Source: Bacillus licheniformis DSM 13 = ATCC 14580
GTDB lineage: Bacteria > Bacillota > Bacilli > Bacillales > Bacillaceae
Direction of reading: 5' to 3'
Assembly (NCBI RefSeq): GCF_000011645.1
Contig: NC_006270.3
Coordinates: forward strand, 1,671,501 to 1,735,500
DNA: 64,000 nt
Part shown: positions 16,617-26,141 of the stretch, piece by piece
Layout of the letters: each line of letters begins with the position of its first letter
Numbering within the stretch: the stretch's first letter is position 1
Notes under the pieces: model-generated
Told to the model about the DNA's origin: nothing
The model's database searches: none
What the model saw: only the letters and a program-made list of their open reading frames with translations
Translations under genes and position numbers: made by a program

Positions 16617-18551
16617 TTGCGCGTTTCCAATGTAACGGTCAGAAAACGTTTAATATTCGTTCTGCTTTTTGGTGTGATCATCTTTTTGATTATTGATACA
16701 AGGCTCGGATACGTTCAGTTCGTTCTCGGGGATAAACTGACGACTTTAGCAAAAGATTCTTGGAGCCGGAACCTTCCTTTTGAGCCGGAAAGGGGCGAAA
16801 TATTGGACAGGAACGGCGTCAAGCTGGCAACAAACCAAAGCGCGCCATCGGTTTTGGTTGTTCCGAAGCAAGTTGAAAATCCGATCAAAACGAGCAGACT
16901 GCTGGCCAGCGTTTTGAATATGTCGGAAGAAAAAGCGTATAAACATGTCACGAAAAAAACGTCGATTGAAAGGATCAATCCCGAGGGCCGGAAGATTTCC
17001 CACGAGAAAGCAAAAGAAGTCAGAGATCTCAATTTGAAAGGCGTATACATCGCAGAAGACTCGATCCGCCATTATCCGTTCGGCAGCTATCTGTCCCATG
17101 TGCTCGGATTTGCGGGCATTGACAACCAGGGTCTGCTCGGCCTTGAAGCCTTTTATGACAAAGAGCTGAAGGGCGAAAAGGGCTATGTGAAATTTTATTC
17201 CGATGCAAAAGGCAAGAGAATGCCTGGGGAGGCGGATGACTATACCCCGCCGAAAGACGGGCTTGATATGAAGCTGACGATCGATTCAAAGGTGCAGACG
17301 ATCATGGAGCGGGAATTTGATATCGCAGAAGCGAAGTATAATCCGGACGGTATGGTCGGTGTTGCGATGAATCCGAAAAACGGGGAGATATTGGCGATGG
17401 TCAGCCGGCCGGACTTTGATCCCGCAAACTACCAATCAATCGATCCCAAAGTCTATAACCGGAACCTGCCTGTATGGAGCACATATGAGCCGGGTTCTAC
17501 TTTTAAAATCATCACGCTTGCCGCAGCTTTGGAGGAAAACAAAGTCAACCTCCAAAAAGATCAATTCTATGATAAAGGTTCCGTTGAAGTGGACGGCGCG
17601 AGGCTGAAGTGCTGGAAGCGCGGCGGACACGGCGCACAATCGTTTCTTGAAGTCGTCCAAAATTCGTGCAACCCGGGATTTGTTGAGCTTGGTCAGCGGC
17701 TCGGCAAAGAAAAACTGTTCACCTACATTAAAAGTTTCGGCTTCGGACAAAAAACCGGGATCGATCTGCAAGGCGAAGGAACAGGCATCCTATTCCCTCT
17801 TGACCGCGTCGGCCCCGTAGAGCAGGCGACAACAGCTTTCGGGCAGGGGGTATCGGTGACGCCGATCCAGCAGGTCACGGCCGTTTCTGCGGCTGTTAAC
17901 GGCGGAACGCTGTATACGCCGTATATTGCCAAAGAGTGGATTGATCCCGTGACAAAACAAACAGTGAAAAAACAGACGCCGATCGCCAAAAGAAAAGTGA
18001 TTTCTGAAGAGACATCCAAACAGATCCGCTACGCGCTGGAGAGCGTTGTCGCCCAGGGGACGGGGCGGAACGCTTTTGTCGACGGCTACCGGGTCGGCGG
18101 CAAAACCGGTACGGCGCAAAAAGTAAAAGACGGGAAATATTTGAAAAACAACCACATCGTCTCATTTATCGGAACGGCTCCTTCAGATGATCCGAGCATT
18201 GTCGTCTACGTCGCCGTCGACAACCCGAAAGGAACGATTCAATTCGGGGGTACGGTTGCAGCGCCGATCGTCGGAAACATCATGAGAGACAGTCTTCCGC
18301 AGCTCGGCGTTAAGAAGCGGAAAGATCAGATCGAACGCGAATATCAATGGCTGGACAAAAAGCTGATCGAGGTCCCGAACCTTATAGGGCTTTCCGTGAC
18401 AGAGCTTGAACCATTGCTGATCAACCTCAGGCTGAAGGCTTCCGGAGAAGGCGATGTCGTCGTTCAGCAGTCCCCTAAGCCGGGCGAAAAAGTAAAAGAA
18501 GGATCGACGATTCGCATTTATCTTGACAGCGATGACGGAGCCTCTGATTAA
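16617..18551 (+). CDS. spoVD: Stage V sporulation protein D (cortex transpeptidase SpoVD)
   Basis: Sporulation-specific class B PBP that crosslinks spore cortex peptidoglycan, working with SpoVE. The 644-residue protein has a membrane anchor (about 11-30), the dimerisation domain, the transpeptidase domain with S294-T-F-K297 (EPGSTFK), S-C-N and K-T-G (VGGKTGTAQK) motifs, and one C-terminal PASTA domain from about residue 578 (VPNLIGLSVTELEPL). The Cys of the S-C-N motif matches the cysteine that is thiol-disulfide regulated by StoA in B. subtilis. TTG 16617 with AGGAGTGA eight bases upstream gives the conserved MRVSNVTVRKRL start. It is a paralogue of pbpB next door. Confidence 0.95.
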   Translation: MRVSNVTVRKRLIFVLLFGVIIFLIIDTRLGYVQFVLGDKLTTLAKDSWSRNLPFEPERGEILDRNGVKLATNQSAPSVLVVPKQVENPIKTSRLLASVLNMSEEKAYKHVTKKTSIERINPEGRKISHEKAKEVRDLNLKGVYIAEDSIRHYPFGSYLSHVLGFAGIDNQGLLGLEAFYDKELKGEKGYVKFYSDAKGKRMPGEADDYTPPKDGLDMKLTIDSKVQTIMEREFDIAEAKYNPDGMVGVAMNPKNGEILAMVSRPDFDPANYQSIDPKVYNRNLPVWSTYEPGSTFKIITLAAALEENKVNLQKDQFYDKGSVEVDGARLKCWKRGGHGAQSFLEVVQNSCNPGFVELGQRLGKEKLFTYIKSFGFGQKTGIDLQGEGTGILFPLDRVGPVEQATTAFGQGVSVTPIQQVTAVSAAVNGGTLYTPYIAKEWIDPVTKQTVKKQTPIAKRKVISEETSKQIRYALESVVAQGTGRNAFVDGYRVGGKTGTAQKVKDGKYLKNNHIVSFIGTAPSDDPSIVVYVAVDNPKGTIQFGGTVAAPIVGNIMRDSLPQLGVKKRKDQIEREYQWLDKKLIEVPNLIGLSVTELEPLLINLRLKASGEGDVVVQQSPKPGEKVKEGSTIRIYLDSDDGASD

Positions 18552-18746
18552 TTCGTTTCAATATAGGAGCGGCTGCCTGCTGATGTCCGGGGCCGTTCCT
18601 CCTAAAAAATATATCGATTTTAAAGGATTAGCTGGATGTATCCTCTTTTTTACGCTAAAATATGAACTGTATGTCTGCACGAAGCTCGTGCGGCGAATCA
18701 ATATGACAACGAATGAAGAATGATGAGACTTGAGAGGTTTGATACG

Positions 18747-20213
18747 ATGAAATTGACAAAGCTTCTTACATATTTAAAAAATGTACCTTCCTATGCCGGC
18801 CAAGAAGACCCTGATATAACTTCAATTGAGATGGACTCCAGGGAAGTCAAGACAGGGAGTCTTTTTGTTTGTATAAAAGGCTATACAGTCGACGGGCATG
18901 ACTACGCCCGCCAAGCCGCTGAAAAAGGGGCCGCCGCCATTGTGGCGGAAAGGGAAGTGGACGCCGATGTGCCGGTGATTATCATCCGTCATACGAAGAG
19001 AGCGCTTGCCGTGCTGTCGGACGCTTTTTACGGCCAGCCGACAAAGCAGCTGAGGCTGATCGGAATTACAGGCACGAACGGCAAGACATCGACTTCTCAC
19101 ATGGTGGAGGAGATCTTTAGAAAAGCCGGGAGCCGTACAGGACTGATCGGCACGATGTACACGAAAATCCACGACGAAACGTTCGAGGCGAAAAATACGA
19201 CGCCGGAAAGCGTCACACTTCAAAAAACGTTTAGAAAAATGGTTGATCAGGGTGTGGATACAGCCGTCATGGAAGTATCTTCACACGCTCTCCACATGGG
19301 CCGGGTGCACGGGTGTGATTACGATATCGCCGCATTTACAAACCTGACCCAGGACCACCTCGACTACCACGAGACAATGGAAGAATATAAACATGCGAAA
19401 AGTCTGCTTTTCTCGCAGCTCGGCGGATCCTTTAACCACGAAACACCGAAGTGGGCCGTGCTGAATGCGGATGACCCTGCTTCAGCCTATTTCGCCCAAG
19501 TGACGTCAGCACATCTTTTGACATACGGAATTCAAAACGATGCCGATGTCATGGCTGAAAATATCAAAATGGCTCCGAAAGGGACAACCTTTGACCTGGT
19601 GACGCCAAAAGGTTCTGCACAAGTGACGATTCCGCTTGTCGGCCTGTTTAACGTCTACAATGTTTTAACGGCTGCCGCGATCGCGATTGCAGCGGATATC
19701 CCGTTTGCCACGATTACAGAAGGAATTGAAGGGCTGAAAGGGGTCAGAGGAAGATTTGAGCTTGTGGACGCAGGCCAGGACTTCCCGGTGATCGTCGATT
19801 ATGCCCATACCCCTGACAGCCTCGAAAATGTCTTGAATACGTGCAGAGGCTTAACGGAAGGAAAGCTGTTTGTCGTCGTCGGCTGCGGTGGAGACCGCGA
19901 TAAGACGAAGCGTCCGAAAATGGCGAAGATCGCCGTTGACCTTGCTGATGAACCCGTCTTTACAGCCGATAACCCGAGAAGCGAAAACCCGCTCGCCATT
20001 TTAAACGATATGGAGGAAGGCGTAAAAGGAGCTTACTATCACAGCATCGTCAACCGCGAGCAAGCGATCTTTTTTGCAATTGCAAACGCCAAAAAAGGCG
20101 ATGTCGTCCTGATTGCAGGCAAAGGCCATGAAACTTACCAGCAGATCGGCGGTCAAACCTTTGATTTTGATGACGCTGAGGTGGCCAAAAGAGCCATTCT
20201 TGAGCTGAAATAA
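18747..20213 (+). CDS. murE: UDP-MurNAc-tripeptide synthetase MurE (meso-DAP adding)
   Basis: Adds meso-diaminopimelate to UDP-MurNAc-L-Ala-D-Glu with ATP. The 488-residue Mur ligase has the ATP loop GITGTNGKTST, the HxxD-like QDHLDYH region and the DNPR motif (FTADNPRSENP) that marks mDAP-specific enzymes. ATG 18747 gives the conserved MKLTKLLTYLKNVPSYAG; an upstream in-frame ATG (18720) adds nine unconserved residues. It follows spoVD after about 195 nt with no recognised gene. Confidence 0.95.
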   Translation: MKLTKLLTYLKNVPSYAGQEDPDITSIEMDSREVKTGSLFVCIKGYTVDGHDYARQAAEKGAAAIVAEREVDADVPVIIIRHTKRALAVLSDAFYGQPTKQLRLIGITGTNGKTSTSHMVEEIFRKAGSRTGLIGTMYTKIHDETFEAKNTTPESVTLQKTFRKMVDQGVDTAVMEVSSHALHMGRVHGCDYDIAAFTNLTQDHLDYHETMEEYKHAKSLLFSQLGGSFNHETPKWAVLNADDPASAYFAQVTSAHLLTYGIQNDADVMAENIKMAPKGTTFDLVTPKGSAQVTIPLVGLFNVYNVLTAAAIAIAADIPFATITEGIEGLKGVRGRFELVDAGQDFPVIVDYAHTPDSLENVLNTCRGLTEGKLFVVVGCGGDRDKTKRPKMAKIAVDLADEPVFTADNPRSENPLAILNDMEEGVKGAYYHSIVNREQAIFFAIANAKKGDVVLIAGKGHETYQQIGGQTFDFDDAEVAKRAILELK

Positions 20214-20340
20214 TCGAAAAAGAACTACAGGAAAGAGTTGTTGAAATGATGGATGAAATAAATCAACATATGAAAAAAAACAGTGAATATGATAAATGCG
20301 TATGCTGCTTCTTATATCATGCGGAAAGGAGAGAAGAACG

Positions 20341-21315
20341 ATGCTCGAACAAGTAATTTTATTTACCATTATCATGGGCTTTTTAATCAGCGTTCTTTTA
20401 TCTCCGATTTTCATTCCGTTTTTAAGAAGGCTGAAATTCGGGCAGAGCATCCGTGAGGAAGGTCCGAAATCCCATCAGAAAAAATCGGGAACGCCGACGA
20501 TGGGCGGCGTCATGATCATATTGTCGATTATCGCGACGACCATTGTTATGACGATGAAATTTTCCGAAGTCAGCATGAACATGATCCTCCTCTTGTTTGT
20601 TACGGTTGGATACGGTCTGCTCGGCTTTCTGGATGATTATATTAAAGTCGTGATGAAGCGCAACCTTGGACTCACATCCAAACAAAAACTGATCGGTCAG
20701 ATCGTGATTGCTCTCGTATTCTATGCCGTCTACCACTTCCAAGGAATGCCGACTGACATCCGCATTCCGGGAACAGAGCTGTCGTTTGACTTCGGCTGGA
20801 TTTATCCAGTGCTCGTCATCTTTATGCTTGTCGGCGGTTCAAATGCCGTCAACCTGACTGACGGGCTTGACGGTCTGTTGTCGGGTACAGCTGCCATCGC
20901 GTTCGGTGCGTTTGCGATTTTGGCGTGGAACCAGTCGCAATACGATGTCGCAATTTTCGCGGTTGCCGTTGTCGGAGCGGTGTTAGGATTTCTTGTGTTT
21001 AACGCGCACCCCGCGAAAGTCTTTATGGGAGATACAGGGTCGCTTGCCCTCGGCGGCGCGATTGTGACGATCGCGATTTTAACGAAACTGGAAATCCTGC
21101 TTGTTATCATCGGCGGTGTATTCGTCATTGAAACGCTGTCCGTCATTTTGCAGGTCATTTCATTTAAAACGACCGGCAAACGAATTTTCAAAATGAGCCC
21201 TCTTCACCATCACTACGAGCTTGTCGGATGGTCTGAGTGGAGAGTTGTCGTCACTTTTTGGACAGCGGGGCTTCTGCTTGCCGTCTTAGGAATTTACATC
21301 GAGGTGTGGTTATAA
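20341..21315 (+). CDS. mraY: Phospho-MurNAc-pentapeptide transferase MraY
   Basis: Integral membrane enzyme that transfers phospho-MurNAc-pentapeptide to undecaprenyl phosphate, giving lipid I. The 324 residues match the B. subtilis length. About ten membrane segments are visible, plus the signatures GTPTMGG, FLDDYIK, NLTDGLDGL, GDTGSLALGG and the cytoplasmic HHHYE motif. ATG 20341 has AAAGGAGAG; a longer in-frame extension upstream lacks a site. It abuts murD with no gap. Confidence 0.96.
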   Translation: MLEQVILFTIIMGFLISVLLSPIFIPFLRRLKFGQSIREEGPKSHQKKSGTPTMGGVMIILSIIATTIVMTMKFSEVSMNMILLLFVTVGYGLLGFLDDYIKVVMKRNLGLTSKQKLIGQIVIALVFYAVYHFQGMPTDIRIPGTELSFDFGWIYPVLVIFMLVGGSNAVNLTDGLDGLLSGTAAIAFGAFAILAWNQSQYDVAIFAVAVVGAVLGFLVFNAHPAKVFMGDTGSLALGGAIVTIAILTKLEILLVIIGGVFVIETLSVILQVISFKTTGKRIFKMSPLHHHYELVGWSEWRVVVTFWTAGLLLAVLGIYIEVWL

Positions 21316-22671
21316 GTGGATACTCAAGATTTATTGCAAAATCAAAATGTGCTCGTACTGGGGCTGGCGAAAAGCGGATATGCTGCCGCTTCGATCCTTC
21401 ATGAGAAAGGCGTAAAGGTTGTCGTGAATGACCAGCTGCCTTTTGAGGAAAATGAACCTGCGCGGATTCTCGCGGAAAAAGGGGTGGAAGTCGTCTGCGG
21501 CTCTCATCCGACGGAACTGTTTGATCTTCATTCGATCGACATTCTGATTAAAAATCCGGGCATCCGCTATGAAAACGTGATGGTCGAAGAAGCGCTGAAG
21601 CGGGGTATCCCGGTCTGGACGGAGGTTGAACTCGCCTATCATCTGACAGATGCTCCGTTCATCGGCATTACCGGTTCAAACGGAAAGACGACAACGACAA
21701 CGCTTGTTTATGAAATGCTGAAGGCCGATTCGAAAAAAGCGCTCGTTGCTGGGAATATCGGTACGGCGGCAAGCGAAGTGGCCAATCAGGCCAGCGGAGA
21801 CGAATGGATCGTGACAGAGCTGTCGAGTTTTCAGCTCATGGGGACTTATCAATTCAGACCGAAGATTGGATTATTATTAAACGTATTTGATGCCCATCTC
21901 GATTATCACCATTCGCGCAAAAATTATGAGCTTGCCAAACAGCAGGTCTATCGAAATCAATCGGAAACAGACGTTGCCGTTGTCAATTTGGACGATGAGA
22001 CAGTCGTCCGGCTCGCGGAGTGTTCAAAAGCGGAGAAGGTGTATTTTTCGGTCCGCCGGACACTTGAGCGCGGAGCGTGCGTGAAAGACGGCGCAATCAT
22101 GTTTAACGGCGAACCGGTCATGCCGCTGGAAGACGTCGTTTTGCCGGGAGAGCACAATTTGGAGAACATTTTGGCCGCCCTTTGCATCGTTAAAACAGCA
22201 GGCGTTTCCGACGCGGCCGTCCGTAAGGTGCTGACGAGCTTTACAGGTGTTAAGCACAGGATGCAATACGTCGCGACGATCAAAAACAGACTGTTTTACA
22301 ATGACAGCAAAGCGACAAACATTCTTGCGACGAAAAAAGCGCTGTCCGCCTTTCAAAAGCCGGTCATTTTGCTGGCAGGGGGGCTTGACCGCGGAAATGA
22401 ATTTGATGAACTAAAGCCGCATATGTCTTTTGTAAAAGCGGTGATCACTTTCGGCGAGACCGCGCCGAAGTTTGAGAAGCTGGCCGAAGAAATGGGAATA
22501 CAACAGGTTAAACGTGTCGATAATGTTGAACAAGCAGCAACTGCGGCGTTCAGCCTGTCAGACGAAGGAGATGTCATTCTTCTGTCCCCGGCCTGCGCAA
22601 GCTGGGATCAGTACAAAACATTTGAAGAACGTGGTGACATGTTTGTAAACGCCGTGCATATGCTTAAATAA
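21316..22671 (+). CDS. murD: UDP-N-acetylmuramoylalanine--D-glutamate ligase MurD
   Basis: Adds D-glutamate to UDP-MurNAc-L-Ala. It is 451 residues long, as in B. subtilis. It has the N-terminal Rossmann-like [13 protein letters not shown], the ATP loop [14 protein letters not shown], the DHHSRKNY-like metal region ([13 protein letters not shown]) and the C-terminal [19 protein letters not shown] signature. It starts at GTG 21316 immediately after the mraY stop, with GAGGTG inside the end of mraY as the ribosome binding site. A small hairpin (AGGGCT/AGCCCT, 22671-22696) sits between it and spoVE. Confidence 0.95.
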
Positions 22672-22723
22672 GGGCTTGTCTCGTAAAGATAGCCCTAAGA
22701 ATTAGAGCTTGGGGTGTTCGGCT

Positions 22724-23824
22724 TTGCAAACAAAAAAAACGTCACCGGATTTTTTGCTGGTTATCATTACGCTATTGCTTTTAACAATCGGACTGATTAT
22801 GGTATACAGCGCCAGTGCAGTATGGGCGACTTACAAATACGACGACTCCTTTTTCTTTGCGAAACGGCAGCTTTTGTTTGCCGGCATCGGGGTCATCGCC
22901 ATGTTTTTCATCATGAACGTCGACTACTGGACGTGGAGGACTTATGCGAAAATACTGATCATTGTATGTTTCTTTCTGCTCATCATCGTCCTGGTTCCCG
23001 GGATCGGCATGGAACGGAACGGGTCGAGGAGCTGGATCGGAGTCGGCGCTTTCAGCATTCAGCCGTCCGAGTTTATGAAACTCGCGATGATCGCATTTTT
23101 GGCCAAGTTTTTATCTGAAAAGCAAAAGAATATTACGTCGTTTAGAAAAGGCTTTGTGCCGGCGCTGGGCATTGTCTTTTCAGCTTTTCTGATCATCATG
23201 ATGCAGCCTGACCTCGGAACAGGAACCGTGATGGTCGGCACATGCATCATTATGATCTTTGTCGCGGGGGCGAGAATTTCGCACTTCGTTTTTCTCGGCC
23301 TGATCGGACTGAGCGGTTTTGTCGGCCTTGTGCTGTCGGCGCCGTACCGGATCAAAAGGATCACTTCATACTTGAACCCTTGGGAGGACCCTTTAGGAAG
23401 CGGCTTTCAAATCATTCAGTCTCTTTATGCGGTGGGGCCCGGCGGGCTGTTCGGCCTCGGCCTCGGCCAGAGCAGGCAAAAGTTTTTCTATCTGCCTGAG
23501 CCGCAGACAGATTTTATTTTTGCGATTTTATCAGAGGAGCTCGGCTTTATCGGCGGATCGCTGATTCTTTTGCTCTTCAGCGTTCTATTATGGAGAGGCA
23601 TCAGAATCGCGCTCGGTGCGCCCGATTTATACGGCAGTTTTGTCGCCGTCGGCGTCATTTCGATGATAGCGATTCAGGTTATGATCAATATCGGAGTCGT
23701 GACTGGTTTGATTCCTGTTACAGGCATTACGCTTCCGTTTTTAAGCTATGGCGGTTCATCACTGACCTTGATGCTCATGGCGGTCGGCGTGCTGCTGAAT
23801 GTCAGCAGGTATTCTAGATACTAG
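22724..23824 (+). CDS. spoVE: Stage V sporulation protein E (SEDS glycosyltransferase SpoVE)
   Basis: SEDS-family lipid II polymerase for spore cortex synthesis, the partner of SpoVD. It is 366 residues from TTG 22724, the B. subtilis length, with about ten membrane segments. SEDS motifs: GLIMVYSASAVWA, NGSRSWIGVG.FSIQPSEFMKLA, QPDLGTG, FFYLPEPQTDFIFA.LSEELGF and the C-terminal GITLPFLSYGGSSL. The start is chosen by GGGGTG (22710-22715) and by homology; upstream codons would add five residues. It lies between murD and murG. Confidence 0.95.
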   Translation: MQTKKTSPDFLLVIITLLLLTIGLIMVYSASAVWATYKYDDSFFFAKRQLLFAGIGVIAMFFIMNVDYWTWRTYAKILIIVCFFLLIIVLVPGIGMERNGSRSWIGVGAFSIQPSEFMKLAMIAFLAKFLSEKQKNITSFRKGFVPALGIVFSAFLIIMMQPDLGTGTVMVGTCIIMIFVAGARISHFVFLGLIGLSGFVGLVLSAPYRIKRITSYLNPWEDPLGSGFQIIQSLYAVGPGGLFGLGLGQSRQKFFYLPEPQTDFIFAILSEELGFIGGSLILLLFSVLLWRGIRIALGAPDLYGSFVAVGVISMIAIQVMINIGVVTGLIPVTGITLPFLSYGGSSLTLMLMAVGVLLNVSRYSRY

Positions 23825-23831
23825 ATTTTGG

Positions 23832-23864
23832 CGATAACCCTGTTGCGAGATAGCAGGGTTATCG
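23832..23864 (+). repeat. Perfect 11-bp inverted repeat between spoVE and murG
   Basis: CGATAACCCTG (23832-23842) pairs with CAGGGTTATCG (23854-23864), 11-nt loop. No T-run follows, so it is not a canonical terminator; it may be an RNA processing or stability element. Confidence 0.6.
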
Positions 23865-23895
23865 GCGTGTACATAAGGATTAAGGGGGAGAACAG

Positions 23896-24996
23896 ATGCG
23901 GATTGTTGTTAGCGGAGGCGGAACGGGCGGCCATATTTACCCCGCCCTTGCGTTTATTAAAGAAGTGAAACGGCATCACGAAGATGTTGAGTTTTTATAT
24001 ATCGGAACCGAAAAAGGCCTGGAGAAAAATATCGTCGAGCGGGAAGGGATCCCTTTCAAAGCGATTGAAATTACGGGTTTTAAAAGAAAACTTTCATTTG
24101 AAAACGTCAAAACCGTCATGCGCTTTTTAAAGGGTGTAAAAGAATGCAAAGAAGAATTAAAACGGTTCAAGCCGGATGCCGTGATCGGCACGGGCGGCTA
24201 CGTGTGCGGCCCCGTCGTATACGCCGCTTCAAAACTGGGGATTCCGACGATTATCCACGAACAAAACAGCCTTCCCGGACTCACCAATAAGTTTTTATCC
24301 AAATATGTTGATAAGGTAGCGATTTGTTTTGATGAAGCGAAAACACATTTTCCTGCAGAAAAAGTTGTTTTTACAGGAAACCCGAGGGCGTCTGAAGTCG
24401 TCTCTATAAAAGGGGGCCGTTCCCTGACCGCTTTGGGTCTTGCAGAGGGCAAAAAAACGGTCCTTATTTTCGGAGGCAGCCGCGGTGCCGCTCCGATCAA
24501 TGAAGCGGTCATTGCGATGCAAAACGAATTAAAAAAGCGGGATTACCAGGTTCTTTATGTCACAGGGGAAGTTCACTATGATAAAGTCACAGCTGCGCTT
24601 GAAAAAGAAGGCGCCGCTCCGAATATGGTCGTCCAGCCGTTTCTCCATCAAATGCCCGAGTACTTAAAAGCGTTCGATGTCGTCGTGGGCCGCGCAGGGG
24701 CAACGACAATAGCGGAAATCACCGCGCTCGGCATTCCAAGCGTTCTGATTCCGAGTCCGTATGTTACGGCCAACCACCAGGAAGTAAACGCACGCTCACT
24801 CGGGGAGCAGAACGCCGCTGTCGTTTTAAAAGAATCAGAGCTTAATGGAGACCGCTTAATTCAGGCGATCGATCATATTTTACAAGACGAAAAGACGTTG
24901 GAAGAGATGAAGATCCGCGCGAAATCGCTTGGCGTGCCGGACGCTGCGGAACGCTTGTACAATGTGCTGAAAGAATTGAAACATCATGCAAAATGA
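23896..24996 (+). CDS. murG: UDP-GlcNAc--lipid I N-acetylglucosaminyltransferase MurG
   Basis: Peripheral membrane GT-B enzyme converting lipid I to lipid II. The 366-residue protein opens with MRIVVSGGGTGGHIYPALAF (G-loop 1). It has the conserved GTGGYVCGP and HEQNS.PGLTNK blocks, G-loop 3 as FGGSRGA, and the UDP-GlcNAc site GRAGATTIAEI.ALGIPS. ATG 23896 has AAGGGGGAG. murB starts 28 nt after its stop. Confidence 0.95.
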   Translation: MRIVVSGGGTGGHIYPALAFIKEVKRHHEDVEFLYIGTEKGLEKNIVEREGIPFKAIEITGFKRKLSFENVKTVMRFLKGVKECKEELKRFKPDAVIGTGGYVCGPVVYAASKLGIPTIIHEQNSLPGLTNKFLSKYVDKVAICFDEAKTHFPAEKVVFTGNPRASEVVSIKGGRSLTALGLAEGKKTVLIFGGSRGAAPINEAVIAMQNELKKRDYQVLYVTGEVHYDKVTAALEKEGAAPNMVVQPFLHQMPEYLKAFDVVVGRAGATTIAEITALGIPSVLIPSPYVTANHQEVNARSLGEQNAAVVLKESELNGDRLIQAIDHILQDEKTLEEMKIRAKSLGVPDAAERLYNVLKELKHHAK

Positions 24997-25024
24997 TAAG
25001 ACAGAAGGATTGTGGAGGTTTTCG

Positions 25025-25936
25025 ATGGATAAGGTGATACAAGAATTAAAAGAACTTGAAGTCGGCAAAGTTCTGGAAAACGAGCCGCTCAGCAACCATA
25101 CAACGATTAAAATCGGAGGACCGGCTGACGTGCTGGTGATTCCGAAAGACATTCAAGCTGTCAAAGATACGATGAAGGTTGTCAAGAAGCACGGCGTCAA
25201 GTGGACGGCCATCGGCAGAGGCTCGAATCTTCTCGTTCTCGATGAAGGGATAAGAGGCGTCGTCATCAAGCTCGGCCAGGGACTCGACCATATGGAAATC
25301 GACGGCGAGCAAGTGACGGTCGGCGGCGGCTACTCTGTCGTAAGGCTTGCGACAGGCATCAGCAAAAAAGGGCTTTCCGGCCTTGAATTTGCCGCAGGCA
25401 TTCCTGGTTCGGTCGGCGGAGCGGTTTACATGAATGCCGGCGCCCACGGCTCAGATATCAGCAAAGTATTGGTGAAAGCATTGATCCTTTTTGAAGACGG
25501 AACGATCGAATGGCTGACGAATGAAGAGATGGCGTTCAGCTACCGCACATCCATCCTTCAAAACAAGCGGCCGGGCATTTGTCTTGAAGCCGTTCTCCAA
25601 TTGGAGCAAAAAGAACGCGATCAGATCGTCGCGCAGATGCAGAAAAACAAAGACTACCGAAAAGAAACGCAGCCTGTGTCCAACCCTTGCGCAGGCAGCA
25701 TCTTCAGAAACCCGCTGCCTGAACATGCGGGCCGGCTAGTTGAAGAGGCTGGTTTGAAAGGCCATCAGATCGGCGGGGCAAAGGTTTCGGAGATGCACGG
25801 CAATTTCATTGTCAACGCAGGCGGCGCAACAGCGAAAGACGTCCTTGATTTGATTGCATTCATTCAGAAAACGATTAAGGAAAAATACGATATCGACATG
25901 CACACTGAGGTCGAAATTATCGGAGAAAAACGGTAA
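25025..25936 (+). CDS. murB: UDP-N-acetylenolpyruvoylglucosamine reductase MurB
   Basis: FAD/NADPH enzyme forming UDP-MurNAc. The 303-residue protein is a type II MurB, the usual Bacillus kind. Motifs: NHTTIKIGGPADVL, RGSNLLV (FAD), GLEFAAGIPGSVGGAVYMNAGAHG, the FSYRTS arginine, the NPCAGSIFRNP serine and HTEVEIIGE with the catalytic Glu. ATG 25025 has GTGGAGGTT; codons upstream overlap the end of murG and are unconserved. A gap of about 200 nt follows before divIB. Confidence 0.95.
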   Translation: MDKVIQELKELEVGKVLENEPLSNHTTIKIGGPADVLVIPKDIQAVKDTMKVVKKHGVKWTAIGRGSNLLVLDEGIRGVVIKLGQGLDHMEIDGEQVTVGGGYSVVRLATGISKKGLSGLEFAAGIPGSVGGAVYMNAGAHGSDISKVLVKALILFEDGTIEWLTNEEMAFSYRTSILQNKRPGICLEAVLQLEQKERDQIVAQMQKNKDYRKETQPVSNPCAGSIFRNPLPEHAGRLVEEAGLKGHQIGGAKVSEMHGNFIVNAGGATAKDVLDLIAFIQKTIKEKYDIDMHTEVEIIGEKR

Positions 25937-25966
25937 ACGGCCTCTCTACTTCAGATCGCCTTATGA

Positions 25967-26015
25967 TATAATGTATGAAACAAACAAGCAAACGGCATCC
26001 TAGTATGTCGTTTGT
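25967..26015 (+). promoter_or_regulatory. Possible promoter -10 box and hairpin upstream of divIB
   Basis: TATAAT (25967-25972) has no clear -35 box. Just downstream, GCAAACGGCAT (25988-25998) can pair with ATGTCGTTTGT (26005-26015), 11 bp with two G-U pairs and a 6-nt loop. If this -10 is used, the hairpin lies near the 5' end of the transcript. No T-run follows, so it is not a terminator. Confidence 0.4.
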
Positions 26016-26141
26016 TTCGCTAAACGGAAGCTTTTTAGCTTGCCCCCGTGCTTTCATATGTCGAAAAGCGCGTCTTTTTTCGAACAAAAATAAGCAAATA
26101 AAAGTCTTTTTGTCTGCTTTATTAACCTGAGGTGAGCCTAC

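Noticed and set aside
14339..18551. pbpB and spoVD as a recent duplication
   Set aside because: They are the old, conserved class B PBP pair found in this order across Bacillus; sequences are clearly diverged.
20243..20360. 37-codon frame (MMDEINQHMKK...) between murE and mraY
   Set aside because: No proper ribosome binding site, overlaps the mraY start, and no recognisable content beyond a chance CVCC.
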